A stretch of DNA of 17,284 bases from JAAEQG01 sp023133475 (GCA_030631415.1 DAOVLE010000099.1:1-17284); one strand, 5' to 3'. Counted from the stretch's first letter, positions 6,207 through 13,838 are shown. The notes: generated by a model from the sequence alone, not told the origin. Program-made: numbers and translations.

Positions 6207-8369
6207 TTATTCTGCTCGACCTCTGCGGCCCCGGCGCAAACCGAGTTTGATACCGCCCAGACCCAACAGCAGGAAACATAGGTTGAACACGCCTACCGTT
6301 CCGCACGGGGCAATGCCCACTCCACAAGTGCCTTGCGGAGGCGTGGGGGTTACATTTTCGAGCGGGCAGCCGTTGGTATCCACCACTGTGCCCACAGGAG
6401 TGCCCGGACAGAGATCATCGAAATTGTTGACCCCGTCCCCATCGTCATCTTGCGGCAGAGGGTCCTCCTCAGGTTCTTCCTCAGGTTCCTGCTCAGTGGA
6501 GCAACCGTCGGCATCCACCGCTACGCCCAGCGGAGTGTTCGGGCAGTAGTCGTTGCAATCCAACACACCATCGCGGTCCGAATCCGTATCCGGGGTGCCG
6601 CATCCACATACCCCCGGCTCAACCTTGTCCGGATCGTCGGGGCAACCGTCGCACACATCGCCAACCCCATCCCCATCGGCGTCAGCCTGATCGGCGTTGG
6701 CGTGCTTGGGGCAGTTGTCCAACTGATCGGAAATCCCATCACGATCGGTATCGCCTTCGTCGCAGACGTCGCCCACCCCGTCGTTGTCGGAGTCTTTCTG
6801 GTTGGGGTTGAAATCGTCGGGGCAGTTGTCGCACGCATTGCCCAGACCGTCGCCGTCGTCGTCAGTCTGGCTTAAATTGCCCACCGTGGGGCAATTGTCG
6901 CAGGCATCACCGATCGTGTCTTCGTCGGTGTCCTTCTGTTTGCCGGTTTCGGAGTCGGCTGGATTGGGCACGTCGGGGCAGTTGTCCTCGTCGTTTAAGA
7001 CGTCGTCGCCGTCCCTGTCGGTGTCACAGGGGTCGCCAAACTCGTCGCCATCCATGTTGGCCTGATCGGGATTGGGGTAGTGCGGGCAGTTGTCGTCATT
7101 GTTAAGGACCTTATCGCCGTCTATGTCGGTGTCACAGAGATCGCCATGCCCGTTGGTATCGAGATCTTTCTGATCGGGGTTGGACACTTGCGGGCAGTTG
7201 TCGTTATCGTTCAGGACACCGTCGCCGTCCATGTCCGTGTCACATGCGTCGCCGGCCCCGTCACCGTCGATGTCGCTCTGGCCTTGATTGTAGACCACCG
7301 GGCAATTATCGCACTCGTCACCCCGCCCATCGCTGTCCGCGTCCGCCTGCGACAAGTTGGCAACGCCCGGGCAGTTGTCCTGGCAGTCTAAAACAGTGTC
7401 GCCGTCCACATCGGTGTCCTGGATACCGCAGCCGCACACCCCGGGGGTGAGCTTGAGCGGGTCGGTGGGGCAACCATCACAGGCATCGCCCGCCCCATCC
7501 TGGTCTGCATCTTCTTGAGTTGGGTTATCCTGGTTCGGGCAATTGTCGCAATCGTCCCCAACTCCATCATTGTCATCATCTGATTGGCTATTGTTGGCAA
7601 CCGCCGGGCAGTTGTCACACGCATCGCCGTGGTTGTCGCCGTCGCCGTTCTCTTGCGTGGCATTGGGCACGCCCGGGCAATTGTCAAAACCATTGCCGGC
7701 GCCGTCGTCATCGTCGTCATCAGTCGGCAGCGCACTGCCCGCACCAGCCATGTGGATGCCCATGTCCGCATTGTCCACATCCCCGTCCCCATCGAGGTCC
7801 GCATTGGGATTGTAGTCGGCGTCCCCGGCAACAGTCCCCATGGCGTCGATCAAATCCCCCATGTCGATAACATTGACCACGCCATCGCGATTGACATCGC
7901 CCGCCAACACGGTGAACTGAAGGGCTGCCACACCTCCGTAGGTCCCGTCACCGGTGGGCAGGGATGGGTCTCGCGGGTCGTCCACTTCCCCATCGAGCGC
8001 CTCTAAGGCTGCATTCTGAATCGCCACGCTGAGCACCAGGGTCAGGCGTTCGGCACTCACTGCGGGGAAAGTTACCGTCGCTGTGCTGGTGAGCTGATCC
8101 AGCGGGGAGACGGCAACAGCCACCGAAGCCTGCCCGATGGTGTAGGCTGTAATGGCATCGGCGGGAATGGTCACCTCTTGATCGAAGTCCACGGTAACCT
8201 GGGTCAGTGCCGAACCATCCACTACCCAGTCCGCCGGATGGGGGGTTGCCACCGATATGCGCGGTGGAACCGCCCGAGCAGCCTGGGGTAAAGCGGCTGT
8301 CAGACCGAGAACAGCCAAGGGGAAAAACAGCATCAAGGTCTTTTTGGGGGAGGGGTTTACATTCATCAT
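6207..8369 (-). CDS. Exported dockerin-like and thrombospondin type 3 repeat protein
   Basis: The product is about 720 aa. Residues 1-33 form a signal peptide (KKTLMLFFPLAVLGLTAALP, then QAARA). Residues 36-155 look like a bacterial Ig-like domain (SALTQVTVDFDQEVTIPADA). Residues 157-209 form a dockerin-type pair of calcium loops (GDVNRDGVVNVIDMGDLIDA and DLDGDGDVDNADMG). Residues 215-660 carry fifteen thrombospondin type 3-like units, eleven with DNCP and the rest DGCP, DYCP or DLCP, in a DxDxDGxGDxCDNCP pattern. Two units hold the PGVCGCG variant. After a Glu-rich linker, the C-terminus has GTCGVGIAPCG, a hydrophobic helix and RRGRRGR, a membrane or sorting tail that is not PEP-CTERM. TSP3 repeats bind calcium and are rigid, so a cell-surface stalk is likely. 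AGGTGG precedes two adjacent ATG codons (8369, 8366); either may be used. It follows a PEP-CTERM gene on the same strand with a 157-bp gap. Confidence 0.85.
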   Translation of the reverse strand: MMNVNPSPKKTLMLFFPLAVLGLTAALPQAARAVPPRISVATPHPADWVVDGSALTQVTVDFDQEVTIPADAITAYTIGQASVAVAVSPLDQLTSTATVTFPAVSAERLTLVLSVAIQNAALEALDGEVDDPRDPSLPTGDGTYGGVAALQFTVLAGDVNRDGVVNVIDMGDLIDAMGTVAGDADYNPNADLDGDGDVDNADMGIHMAGAGSALPTDDDDDDGAGNGFDNCPGVPNATQENGDGDNHGDACDNCPAVANNSQSDDDNDGVGDDCDNCPNQDNPTQEDADQDGAGDACDGCPTDPLKLTPGVCGCGIQDTDVDGDTVLDCQDNCPGVANLSQADADSDGRGDECDNCPVVYNQGQSDIDGDGAGDACDTDMDGDGVLNDNDNCPQVSNPDQKDLDTNGHGDLCDTDIDGDKVLNNDDNCPHYPNPDQANMDGDEFGDPCDTDRDGDDVLNDEDNCPDVPNPADSETGKQKDTDEDTIGDACDNCPTVGNLSQTDDDGDGLGNACDNCPDDFNPNQKDSDNDGVGDVCDEGDTDRDGISDQLDNCPKHANADQADADGDGVGDVCDGCPDDPDKVEPGVCGCGTPDTDSDRDGVLDCNDYCPNTPLGVAVDADGCSTEQEPEEEPEEDPLPQDDDGDGVNNFDDLCPGTPVGTVVDTNGCPLENVTPTPPQGTCGVGIAPCGTVGVFNLCFLLLGLGGIKLGLRRGRRGRAE

Positions 8370-8526
8370 TTCGCCACCTGTATTTGATTGGGAAACCAAT
8401 CCATTGACTCTTATTCGCTTCGATCACTGTCTCAACCGTGCCAACGGCGGCGATTCCCAGGCTACGGCTGAGACCGGCAAGCAGCGTTCATCACCACCAC
8501 CGGATACCAAACTGCCGTCACCAGCG

Positions 8527-9177
8527 TTATCGCCGACGACGCAGCAACAAGTAGGCACCAGCCAACAAGCCAAAACCGCCCGGCTCTGGAATAACCTCGA
8601 TGGTCACAGAGTCAGACTCAAAAGGAATCTCCTCCAAACCGCTGCCGGGATCCAATGTGACCAGCGTTGTCGCAGGCCCCAGGGTAAGCGTAAAGCTGCC
8701 CACTGCAACATCGCTGGGGACATCGAACATCACTTTTGCCAGCACATCGTGCCCCTCACCAGCCGTCATGACATTCGTATAATTCTGGTTAATCACACTG
8801 ACGTACACGCCGTCATCGTTGCCGTCGGTAATAAAGCTGTACGCCCCAACCATACCACCGCCTTGGGCAATCAGGTTCTCCTGAAGATAAAAATCCGACG
8901 CCGGCCAATCCGGGGGCACAATGCCTTTAACCTTTCCGCTGGACGGTAGCCCTGAACCCATCTGGATGTCAACATCCAATGAGTAACCGACCAACTCTGT
9001 GGCATTGTCTGTCAGTTTGATCAAAAACTCAAATGGCTGGCCTCGGATAACCTGCGCCGGTGCCAGCGACAAATCAATCCTCTCCGCCAAAACCGTTTCC
9101 GTCAAGCCACACAGTCCCATAAAACAAGCCCAGGCCCATACCGCGCACCTTGTGCGCCCACGAATTGCTGCGGTCAT
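8527..9177 (-). CDS. PEP-CTERM sorting domain protein
   Basis: The 216-residue product begins at 9177, with AGGGAG six bases upstream; an in-frame start at 9192 lies before that site and is rejected. Residues 1-31 form a signal peptide ending LTETVLA. The body starts RIDLSLAPAQVIRGQPFEF and is beta-rich, resembling cohesin-like or anchor domains of planctomycete exported proteins. The C-terminus is VIPEPGGFGLLAGAYLLLRR plus two more Arg, a textbook PEP-CTERM signal. It is likely processed by an exosortase encoded elsewhere. The next gene on the same strand is the TSP3 protein, so the two may share a transcript, although a 157-bp gap separates them. Function beyond surface display is unknown. 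Confidence 0.85.
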   Translation of the reverse strand: MTAAIRGRTRCAVWAWACFMGLCGLTETVLAERIDLSLAPAQVIRGQPFEFLIKLTDNATELVGYSLDVDIQMGSGLPSSGKVKGIVPPDWPASDFYLQENLIAQGGGMVGAYSFITDGNDDGVYVSVINQNYTNVMTAGEGHDVLAKVMFDVPSDVAVGSFTLTLGPATTLVTLDPGSGLEEIPFESDSVTIEVIPEPGGFGLLAGAYLLLRRRR

Positions 9178-9273
9178 AACTCTCCCTCTCACTCTCTCTA
9201 CACTACTCTCGAGACGGGGCGGCTACCAGCCGGAAGCACCCTCGACACCATTAACGGTGCCCAAGCACACCCT

Positions 9274-9303
9274 TGTATAAACACCGAATCTGTTCCGGTT
9301 CAA
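9274..9303 (-). promoter_or_regulatory. Candidate promoter of the second PEP-CTERM gene
   Basis: On the minus strand TTGAAC (9303-9298) and TATACA (9279-9274) are 18 bp apart. The predicted start near 9267 gives a leader of about 90 nt before the ATG at 9177. Confidence 0.45.
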
Positions 9304-9339
9304 TACATGGATTAACTGAAGGAACTGGCTTTGGAGATT

Positions 9340-9412
9340 CCTCCCCACCTCTACTCTCTCCCTATTCCCTACAACCCCCTCCTATCCTATATCTCTCTCG
9401 ACTCTCCACCCT
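9340..9412 (+). other. Pyrimidine-rich tract
   Basis: About 70 bases are nearly all C and T on the plus strand, with few interruptions. It lies in the 9178-9849 gap, upstream of the minus-strand PEP-CTERM gene. No gene is visible. Such strand asymmetry can adopt non-B structure; no function is shown. Confidence 0.4.
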
Positions 9413-9559
9413 AGCGAATCGGGATATGCTTGTCAAGGCGGTTGAGAAAAAAACTCGGGACCTTTTTTGTGGTATCGGACGGTACCCAGAGCAATCGCAT
9501 CTAACCGGGATATTTCACCGCGGAGCACGCAGAGACCGCGGAGAGAAATGGAAAATGGT

Positions 9560-9757
9560 TGTAGGGCGGGTTCCACCCGCCACGCCATGCCCAAAAGGCG
9601 GGTGGAACCCGCCCTACAACCATGATGACGCCGGTTTCTCAGTTTTTCACGCTCCCCGTTGGGAAGCCGCTAAACACAGCGGACTTGTCGCCGCGAAACA
9701 CGCCGGCGCGGTTGCGATCATAGCGCTTCCCCATTTTCCATTTTCCATTTTCCATTT
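9560..9757 (+). repeat. Composite intergenic element, copy 2 (upstream of the GmhB-like gene)
   Basis: In order: a REP inverted pair (9560-9581 and 9597-9618, perfect 22-bp complements), CACGCTCCCC hairpin, CCGCTAAAC modules with GCGGACTTGTCGCCGC, CGGCGCGGTTGCGA, then four CATTTTC units ending at 9757. The -35 box of the downstream gene begins 15 bp later. A trace of the purine block (CGCAGAGACCGCGGAGAG) and AATGGAAAATGG lie just outside at 9528-9558. Confidence 0.85.
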
Positions 9758-9771
9758 CAGGCTTGGATATC

Positions 9772-9799
9772 TTGTCTTTGGAGCAAGGTTTTCTACAAT
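9772..9799 (+). promoter_or_regulatory. Promoter of the GmhB-like gene
   Basis: TTGTCT (9772-9777) and TACAAT (9794-9799) are separated by 16 bp. The expected start near 9806 gives a leader of about 44 nt that contains a good ribosome site. Confidence 0.55.
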
Positions 9800-9849
9800 G
9801 CCCGAGTAATTCATTTGAGAATGCAATTGCCCAGGGTGAGGGGCCGATC

Positions 9850-10692
9850 ATGTTGGATAGTGCCGTCTTTCTCGATCGCGACAATACGCTCATCGAGGAC
9901 CCCGGCTTCATCGACCATCCCGACCAGGTGAAGCTCTTGCCGGGTGCGGTGGAGGCTTTGCACCGCTTCTGCGGCTGTGGATACCGGATCATTATCGTGT
10001 CGAATCAGTCGGGTATTGCTCGTGGGCACTTCGACGAGCAGCAGTTGTCTCGGGTTCACCAGCGTCTCGGTGAACTCTTGAAGGCCGAGGAGATCACCAT
10101 CGACGCGATTTACTATTGCCCTTACCTCGACGGCGAGGAAGCGGTGGTGGAGAAATACCGCAAAGACAGCGAGTTGCGCAAGCCCGCCCCCGGCATGTTG
10201 CTCCGTGCCGCCCGTGAGCGGGGAATCGACCTGTCACGTTCGTGGATGATTGGGGATCGGATCAGCGACATCCAAGCCGGCACCGCAGCCTGCTGCCGCA
10301 CCATCCTGGTGCGATCCAACCGCACGCAGTACAATAACCACGTTCAACCGGACCATCAGGTCCAATCTATCCTGGAGGCTGCCCGGGTCGTGGAACAGCA
10401 TCGGAACTCAACTGACAAGCCCTCTTTGGACTCCCCCGAGCCGACCACTCATGAGTTGCTCGCCGAGATTCGCGACACTCTCCAGCGTCAGCAACGCCAG
10501 GAGTTGCAGGATGATTTCTCTTTGGTCCGTCTGCTGGGTTCGCTCATGCAGATGTTGGCCATTGTAGCCGGTTTGTGGGGTATAGTGGCGATCTTTGGCG
10601 GCAGAGACGTTGCCGCCATCCCGCGTATCGGATTAGCCATTTTCTTCCAACTGCTGGCTGTCACCATCCACTTCACCGCCCGAAAGCGTTGA
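9850..10692 (+). CDS. GmhB-like HAD phosphatase with a C-terminal two-helix membrane anchor
   Basis: The product is 280 aa. Residues 1-180 are a HAD-IIIA phosphatase like GmhB (heptose 1,7-bisphosphate 7-phosphatase): FLDRDNTLIED with nucleophile D9 and acid D11, VSNQSGIARG (50-59), RKPAPGM with K111, and MIGDRISDIQAG with D136 and D140. GmhB normally carries a zinc loop (CxH...CxC before RKP); here only C90 remains, in YYCPYLDGEE, so zinc is probably not bound. Residues 200-222 form a charged, Gln-rich, possibly coiled-coil stretch, followed by two membrane helices (about 229-248 and 256-275). GmhB is normally soluble and about 190 aa, so this is a fusion or extension. The start at 9850 follows GGTGAGGGG by about seven bases. 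Heptose or another sugar phosphate in envelope glycan synthesis is the likely substrate; unproven. Confidence 0.85.
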   Translation: MLDSAVFLDRDNTLIEDPGFIDHPDQVKLLPGAVEALHRFCGCGYRIIIVSNQSGIARGHFDEQQLSRVHQRLGELLKAEEITIDAIYYCPYLDGEEAVVEKYRKDSELRKPAPGMLLRAARERGIDLSRSWMIGDRISDIQAGTAACCRTILVRSNRTQYNNHVQPDHQVQSILEAARVVEQHRNSTDKPSLDSPEPTTHELLAEIRDTLQRQQRQELQDDFSLVRLLGSLMQMLAIVAGLWGIVAIFGGRDVAAIPRIGLAIFFQLLAVTIHFTARKR

Positions 10693-10700
10693 CCACGACC

Positions 10701-10798
10701 AATCAGTACCGCGACCGTGAGGGAGCGGCTTCCCAATCAGTACCGCGACCGTGAGGGAGTGGCTTCCCAATCAGTACCGCGACCGTAAGGGAGCGGCA
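10701..10798 (+). repeat. 34-bp repeat family, three tandem copies between convergent genes
   Basis: Units start at 10701, 10735 and 10769, exactly 34 bp apart. Each contains CCGCGACCGTRAGGGAGYGG, which can fold as CCGC, GA, CC, a GTAA loop, GG, GA, GCGG. They lie between the GmhB-like gene (+) and parB (-) and may act as a two-way terminator. Confidence 0.9.
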
Positions 10799-10835
10799 CC
10801 GACCGAAATGGCGGCAAATACAGGTGAAACCTCTG

Positions 10836-12041
10836 CTACAAATCCTCCACCGTCACCCCCAGCCTCTGGGCGATCCGCTCGAAATCGTCGAGTGAATAGT
10901 ACTCGATTAGAATTTTGCCCTGGCTCTTGCGTTGTCCCTCCTGGATCACCACTTTTGTGCCGCAGCTCATACTAAACCGATTCTCCAAATCCCGCATATG
11001 GGCGGATTTTTCTCGCTGCCCCACCGCTGCCGGGCCTGCTTCTTTCGGGCTCTTGCCCTTTGACCGCCGCACGATCTCTTCCACCGCCCGCACCGACAAA
11101 CCCTGTTTCACGATACTCCGGGCCAACAGACCCATCTTCACCGGATCGCCAAGCCCTAACAGGCTTCGCCCATGCCCCGCACTCAGCAATCCCTTCGCCA
11201 CCAGTTCCTTCACCTCCTCCGGCAGCTCCAGCAAGCGCAGAAAATTAACCACCGTGCTGCGGTCCTCGCCCAACCGCCGCCCCACGTCCTCCGGCGTTTT
11301 GCTGAACCCCCCGCAATACTGTTGATACGCCATTGCTCGATCCATGGCGTTGAGGTCCTCTCGCTGAATATTCTCGATCAACGCCATCTCCAGCATTTCC
11401 TCGTCGTCGACCTCGCGCACCACCACCGGCACTTCATGCAGGTTCGCCAGCTCCGCAGCCCGCCAGCGACGCTCACCTGTCACCACCTGGTATCGCCCGC
11501 CGCGTACCCGCACGGTGATCGGCTGCAGAATCCCGGTCTCGCGGATCGAGTCGGCCAGCTTTGCCACCGACTCGTCACTGATGCGGCTGCGCGGCTGATG
11601 CGGATTAGGTGACAGTAATGCGACACTAAGCATCCGCACCTGCATTGCCTTTGCGCCGTCGCCGCGGCCACCCGTCGCCCCGCCGCCCTGTGTCGTCAAT
11701 CTGTCACCAAAATGTGCCGGCGGCCCCACGCCGGCGGCGGCATCTTGTGCCATGTTAATGGTTGGCATCATAAAGGTGCTTGAGTTAGTGGGCATAGGAG
11801 TGTCACCATCGCGCGCCCGCGGCGCGGCGCGGCGCGGCCGAGCTGCGCCGGCGGCATTTCGGCTCGTTGCCGCATCGCTTTCGCCCCGCTTCGCCCTGCC
11901 TTTCGCCGATTGCCCGCCGCCCGTGCCCTCATCCGCACTCTTGTCGCCGGTGGCGACTGCATCTTCAACATCGCCGGAGTCTTCCGAAGTCGCCGAAAGC
12001 AGCGAATCCAGCCCCCGGCCTAGCCGTCGTTTTTTCTTCAT
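10836..12041 (-). CDS. parB: Chromosome partitioning protein ParB
   Basis: The product is 401 aa. It opens with MKKKRRLGRGLDSLL, the ParB N-terminal motif that contacts ParA. Residues 15-135 are a long, low-complexity, Ala/Gly/Arg-rich linker, much longer than in typical ParB (about 280-300 aa). The CTPase domain follows: NPHQPR (146-151), ILQPITVR, TGERRWRA (188-195) and ENIQRED (223-229). A helix-turn-helix (about 248-270, KTPEDVGRRLGEDRSTVVNF) and a C-terminal dimerisation domain complete it. ParB loads at parS and spreads as a CTP clamp. A perfect parS site lies at 12489-12504. parA is not adjacent in this window. The ATG at 12041 begins the conserved motif; a GTG at 12071 adds ten unsupported residues. 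The linker DNA is extremely GC-rich near 11810-11850. Confidence 0.95.
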   Translation of the reverse strand: MKKKRRLGRGLDSLLSATSEDSGDVEDAVATGDKSADEGTGGGQSAKGRAKRGESDAATSRNAAGAARPRRAAPRARDGDTPMPTNSSTFMMPTINMAQDAAAGVGPPAHFGDRLTTQGGGATGGRGDGAKAMQVRMLSVALLSPNPHQPRSRISDESVAKLADSIRETGILQPITVRVRGGRYQVVTGERRWRAAELANLHEVPVVVREVDDEEMLEMALIENIQREDLNAMDRAMAYQQYCGGFSKTPEDVGRRLGEDRSTVVNFLRLLELPEEVKELVAKGLLSAGHGRSLLGLGDPVKMGLLARSIVKQGLSVRAVEEIVRRSKGKSPKEAGPAAVGQREKSAHMRDLENRFSMSCGTKVVIQEGQRKSQGKILIEYYSLDDFERIAQRLGVTVEDL

Positions 12042-12090
12042 GTCCTCGTCATCCCTGCCTGCAAAAGCCACATGACCACGCCGCCGTTTC

Positions 12091-12120
12091 TGATAATCAG
12101 CATAGTGACCAGCTTGTCAA
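12091..12120 (-). promoter_or_regulatory. Candidate promoter of parB
   Basis: A perfect TTGACA lies at 12120-12115 on the minus strand. TTATCA (12096-12091) follows at 18 bp, or GATTAT at 16 bp. The -35 box is convincing and the -10 box weak. The leader would be about 45 nt. Confidence 0.5.
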
Positions 12121-12183
12121 ATGTAAACGCAAGAGGATAGGTGGCCCATCAGGGCAACCGCATCTAATTCACCACGAAGCACG

Positions 12184-12484
12184 CGGAAAATGGAAAATGC
12201 GGGGTTTGCCGCGTTGCCCAGTTTAGACTCTCCCCCCGTTATCCTCATCTCTCTTCGCTTTTCTCTGCGCTCTCTGCGTCTCTGCGTTCATGAATAATCC
12301 AGGTTTAGCGGCGACAAGTCCGTAGCGTTTAGCAGCGACCCGAAGGGGAGCGTGAAGAACGGAGCGTGTAGAAAGGGAGCGCGAAAATGGAACGTGAAAA
12401 ACTGAGAAAACGGCGTAATCGCAGTTGTAGGGCGGGTTCTACCCGCCTTTGTGGCATAGTGCGGCGGGTGGAACCTGCCCTACA
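12184..12484 (-). repeat. Composite intergenic element, copy 3 (upstream of parB)
   Basis: Read on the minus strand: REP pair (12484-12426), TGCGATTACGCCGTTTTCTC, several CGCTCCC/CGCTCCG modules, TCGCTGCTAAACGCTACGGA and a second CTAAAC, then GGATTATTCATGAACGCAGA with the purine block (12300-12249), and CATTTTCCATTTTCC (12198-12184). The parB -35 box starts 64 bp beyond. The purine block is nearly identical to that of copy 1. The 12042-12589 gap holds this element, the parB promoter, parS and a 34-bp repeat; no gene was seen. Confidence 0.85.
12426..12484. repeat. Inverted pair of GTAG-family REPs next to parS
   Basis: Copies at 12426-12447 and 12463-12484 are near-perfect complements (loop TCT in one, one changed stem base in the other) separated by 15 bp. 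parS begins five bases after the second copy. Confidence 0.85.
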
Positions 12485-12488
12485 CCGC

Positions 12489-12504
12489 TGTTTCACGTGA
12501 AACA
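12489..12504. promoter_or_regulatory. parS centromere site
   Basis: TGTTTCACGTGAAACA is a perfect 16-bp palindrome and exactly the widely conserved bacterial parS sequence bound by ParB. It lies about 450 bp upstream of the parB start codon, in non-coding DNA. No second copy was found in the window. Chromosomal parS sites cluster near the replication origin, so this region may be origin-proximal; no DnaA-box cluster was seen. Confidence 0.95.
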
Positions 12505-12518
12505 ACCCGCCGCCTCCC

Positions 12519-12548
12519 AATCAGTACCGCGACCGTAAGGGAGCGACC
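12519..12548 (+). repeat. 34-bp repeat family, single copy
   Basis: AATCAGTACCGCGACCGTAA followed by GGGAGCGACC, same orientation as the copies near 5574 and 10701. The last pair of the stem is lost (GCGACC for GCGGCC). Confidence 0.8.
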
Positions 12549-12565
12549 AGAAAGATGATGCGGAC

Positions 12566-12588
12566 GGCAGGTTTTCAACCTGCCCTAC
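12566..12588 (-). repeat. Variant GTAG-family REP abutting a stop codon
   Basis: On the minus strand GTAG is followed by GGCAGGTT-GAA-AACCTGCC, a perfect 8-bp stem with a different arm sequence. The TAG stop of the minus-strand lipoprotein gene (12592-12590) ends one base before it. Confidence 0.75.
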
Positions 12589-12589
12589 A

Positions 12590-13615
12590 CTACCGGATGA
12601 CAATCTCGCGGACGGCTTGGGCAGCGACGGGCATGTGATCCGCCACCTCCTGAAAAGATACCCTGGTCTCGGGCGGCAGTTCGAGATTCAATTCCGCACG
12701 CAACGCCGGCCTTACGGGGATGTTTCGTGAATCAGTCCGGGCCAGCCGCCGCTCCAACTCGGCAGATACAAGGAAATCAACCAGCTTGCGGGCCTGCCCG
12801 GGATGTTTGCAACCGGCGACAATACCCACCGAAGTGGGGATGAGCAGGGTGCCCCCGTCACCCATATCCAGGTAACGCAAGTCGAGAGAAGCGCCCTGCC
12901 GTTGTGCTACCCACACATCATCGGTATCGGTGGCACAAATCGCCGCCCGCCCCGCAATCACGTCCCGGACGGCGGAACTGTTGCCTGCGGCAATACGCGT
13001 GTCGGACTGGTGAAGGCGGGTCAGAAAGTTACGTGCCCGCTCCTCGCCCCATAAGGCGAACATGGCTGCCACGTGCCCGCCGGTGGTGCCGAACAGCGGA
13101 TTGGCTATCGACAGACGCGAAGCGTGCCGGGGTTCACCCAACATCTCCCAGTGAGTGGGCAACTCCTCGGGCAAGACTCGGTTGGGATCAAAAGCCAACA
13201 CCCGCCCGCGGAGGCCGACGGCGGCCCAGCGATGCTCGGGGTCACGGTAGCGAGAGGGAATATCCGCGGCAGCGGGCGAATCGTAAGGCTCCAGGATACC
13301 CTCCCGGGCCAACAGAATCGTGTGAAACAACTCGCTGGACCAGAAGACGTCTGCCCGGGGATTGTCTGCCTCGGCACGGAGCCGCTTGACCAGCCCGGTG
13401 GTCTTGCCCGCTTCGGCGTCGGTCAGCATCCGGACCTCCAGCCCCACGTCCTCTTTGAGGCGGTCGATGATCTGCCGGGCAAATGCCTCGTCGATGCTGG
13501 TGTAAAGGACCACCGGCTCGGATTTGTTGCCGGATTCCTTTTGCTTGCAACCGCCGGCAACGGTCGAGAGCAGCCCAACGATCAATAACGCGAACATTCG
13601 TCTGAGGTTGCACAT
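12590..13615 (-). CDS. Solute-binding lipoprotein of the iron(III)/FutA-Fbp type
   Basis: The product is 341 aa. A lipoprotein signal ends at C23 (LLSTVAGGC), followed by a polar linker KQKESGNKSE. The body has the class-D binding protein order: VVLYTSIDEAFARQIIDRLK, KTTGLVKRLRAEADNPRADV (then FWSSE), NPLFGTTGGHVAAMFALWGE, GNSSAVRDVIAGRAAICATD, and VGIVAGCKHPGQARKLVDFL (then VS). This matches iron(III) and related binding proteins (SBP_bac_6/FutA family). The conserved YY pair of many ferric-binding proteins is not evident, so the ligand is uncertain. It delivers substrate to an ABC permease; neither permease nor ATPase is adjacent. The ATG at 13615 has GGAGG 12 bases upstream, slightly far. 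That site abuts a REP, so any promoter must lie within or beyond the repeat block. Confidence 0.8.
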   Translation of the reverse strand: MCNLRRMFALLIVGLLSTVAGGCKQKESGNKSEPVVLYTSIDEAFARQIIDRLKEDVGLEVRMLTDAEAGKTTGLVKRLRAEADNPRADVFWSSELFHTILLAREGILEPYDSPAAADIPSRYRDPEHRWAAVGLRGRVLAFDPNRVLPEELPTHWEMLGEPRHASRLSIANPLFGTTGGHVAAMFALWGEERARNFLTRLHQSDTRIAAGNSSAVRDVIAGRAAICATDTDDVWVAQRQGASLDLRYLDMGDGGTLLIPTSVGIVAGCKHPGQARKLVDFLVSAELERRLARTDSRNIPVRPALRAELNLELPPETRVSFQEVADHMPVAAQAVREIVIR

Positions 13616-13632
13616 ATCCGGTTCATACCTCC

Positions 13633-13838
13633 GTAGGGCGGGTTCTACCCGCCGCGCGATACCACAACGGCGGGTGAAACCCGCCCTACAACTTCACGCT
13701 CCCCTTCTACGCGCTCCCCTTCGGGTCGCCGCTAAACGCTGCGGACTTGTCGCCGCTAAACGCTATGGATTGTCACCGCTAAACACCCCGGCGCGGTTGC
13801 GACCGCCGTGCTTCTCCATTCTCCATTCTCCATTCTCT
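13633..13838 (+). repeat. Composite intergenic element, copy 4 (upstream of hemC)
   Basis: In order: REP inverted pair (13633-13653 and 13669-13690), CACGCTCCCC and CGCTCCCCTTCGGGTCGCCG, three CTAAAC modules with GCGGACTTGTCGCCGC, CGGCGCGGTTGCGA, then CCATTCT units ending near 13838. It fills most of the 13616-13945 gap and ends 16 bp before the hemC -35 box. Module order matches copy 2 closely. Confidence 0.85.

Noticed and set aside
6333..8006. Long plus-strand open frames opposite the TSP3 gene
   Set aside because: They are low-complexity mirror frames of the Asp-rich TSP3 repeats; the minus strand has the signal peptide, domains and ribosome site.
9446..9475. A-run and T-run around CTCGGGACC as a terminator
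   Set aside because: The A and T runs could pair but the GC stem is weak and no gene ends nearby on the plus strand.
9975..9985. TGTGGATAC resembling a DnaA box
   Set aside because: It is a single imperfect match inside the GmhB-like coding region with no cluster, so it is not evidence for an origin.
12329..12520. Minus-strand frame reading across parS (LFHVKQ)
   Set aside because: It consists of repeat sequence and parS, has no ribosome site, and is not protein-like.
4184..13690. REP inverted pairs as a CRISPR array
   Set aside because: Copies are dispersed, inverted and not regularly spaced with unique spacers; no cas genes are present.
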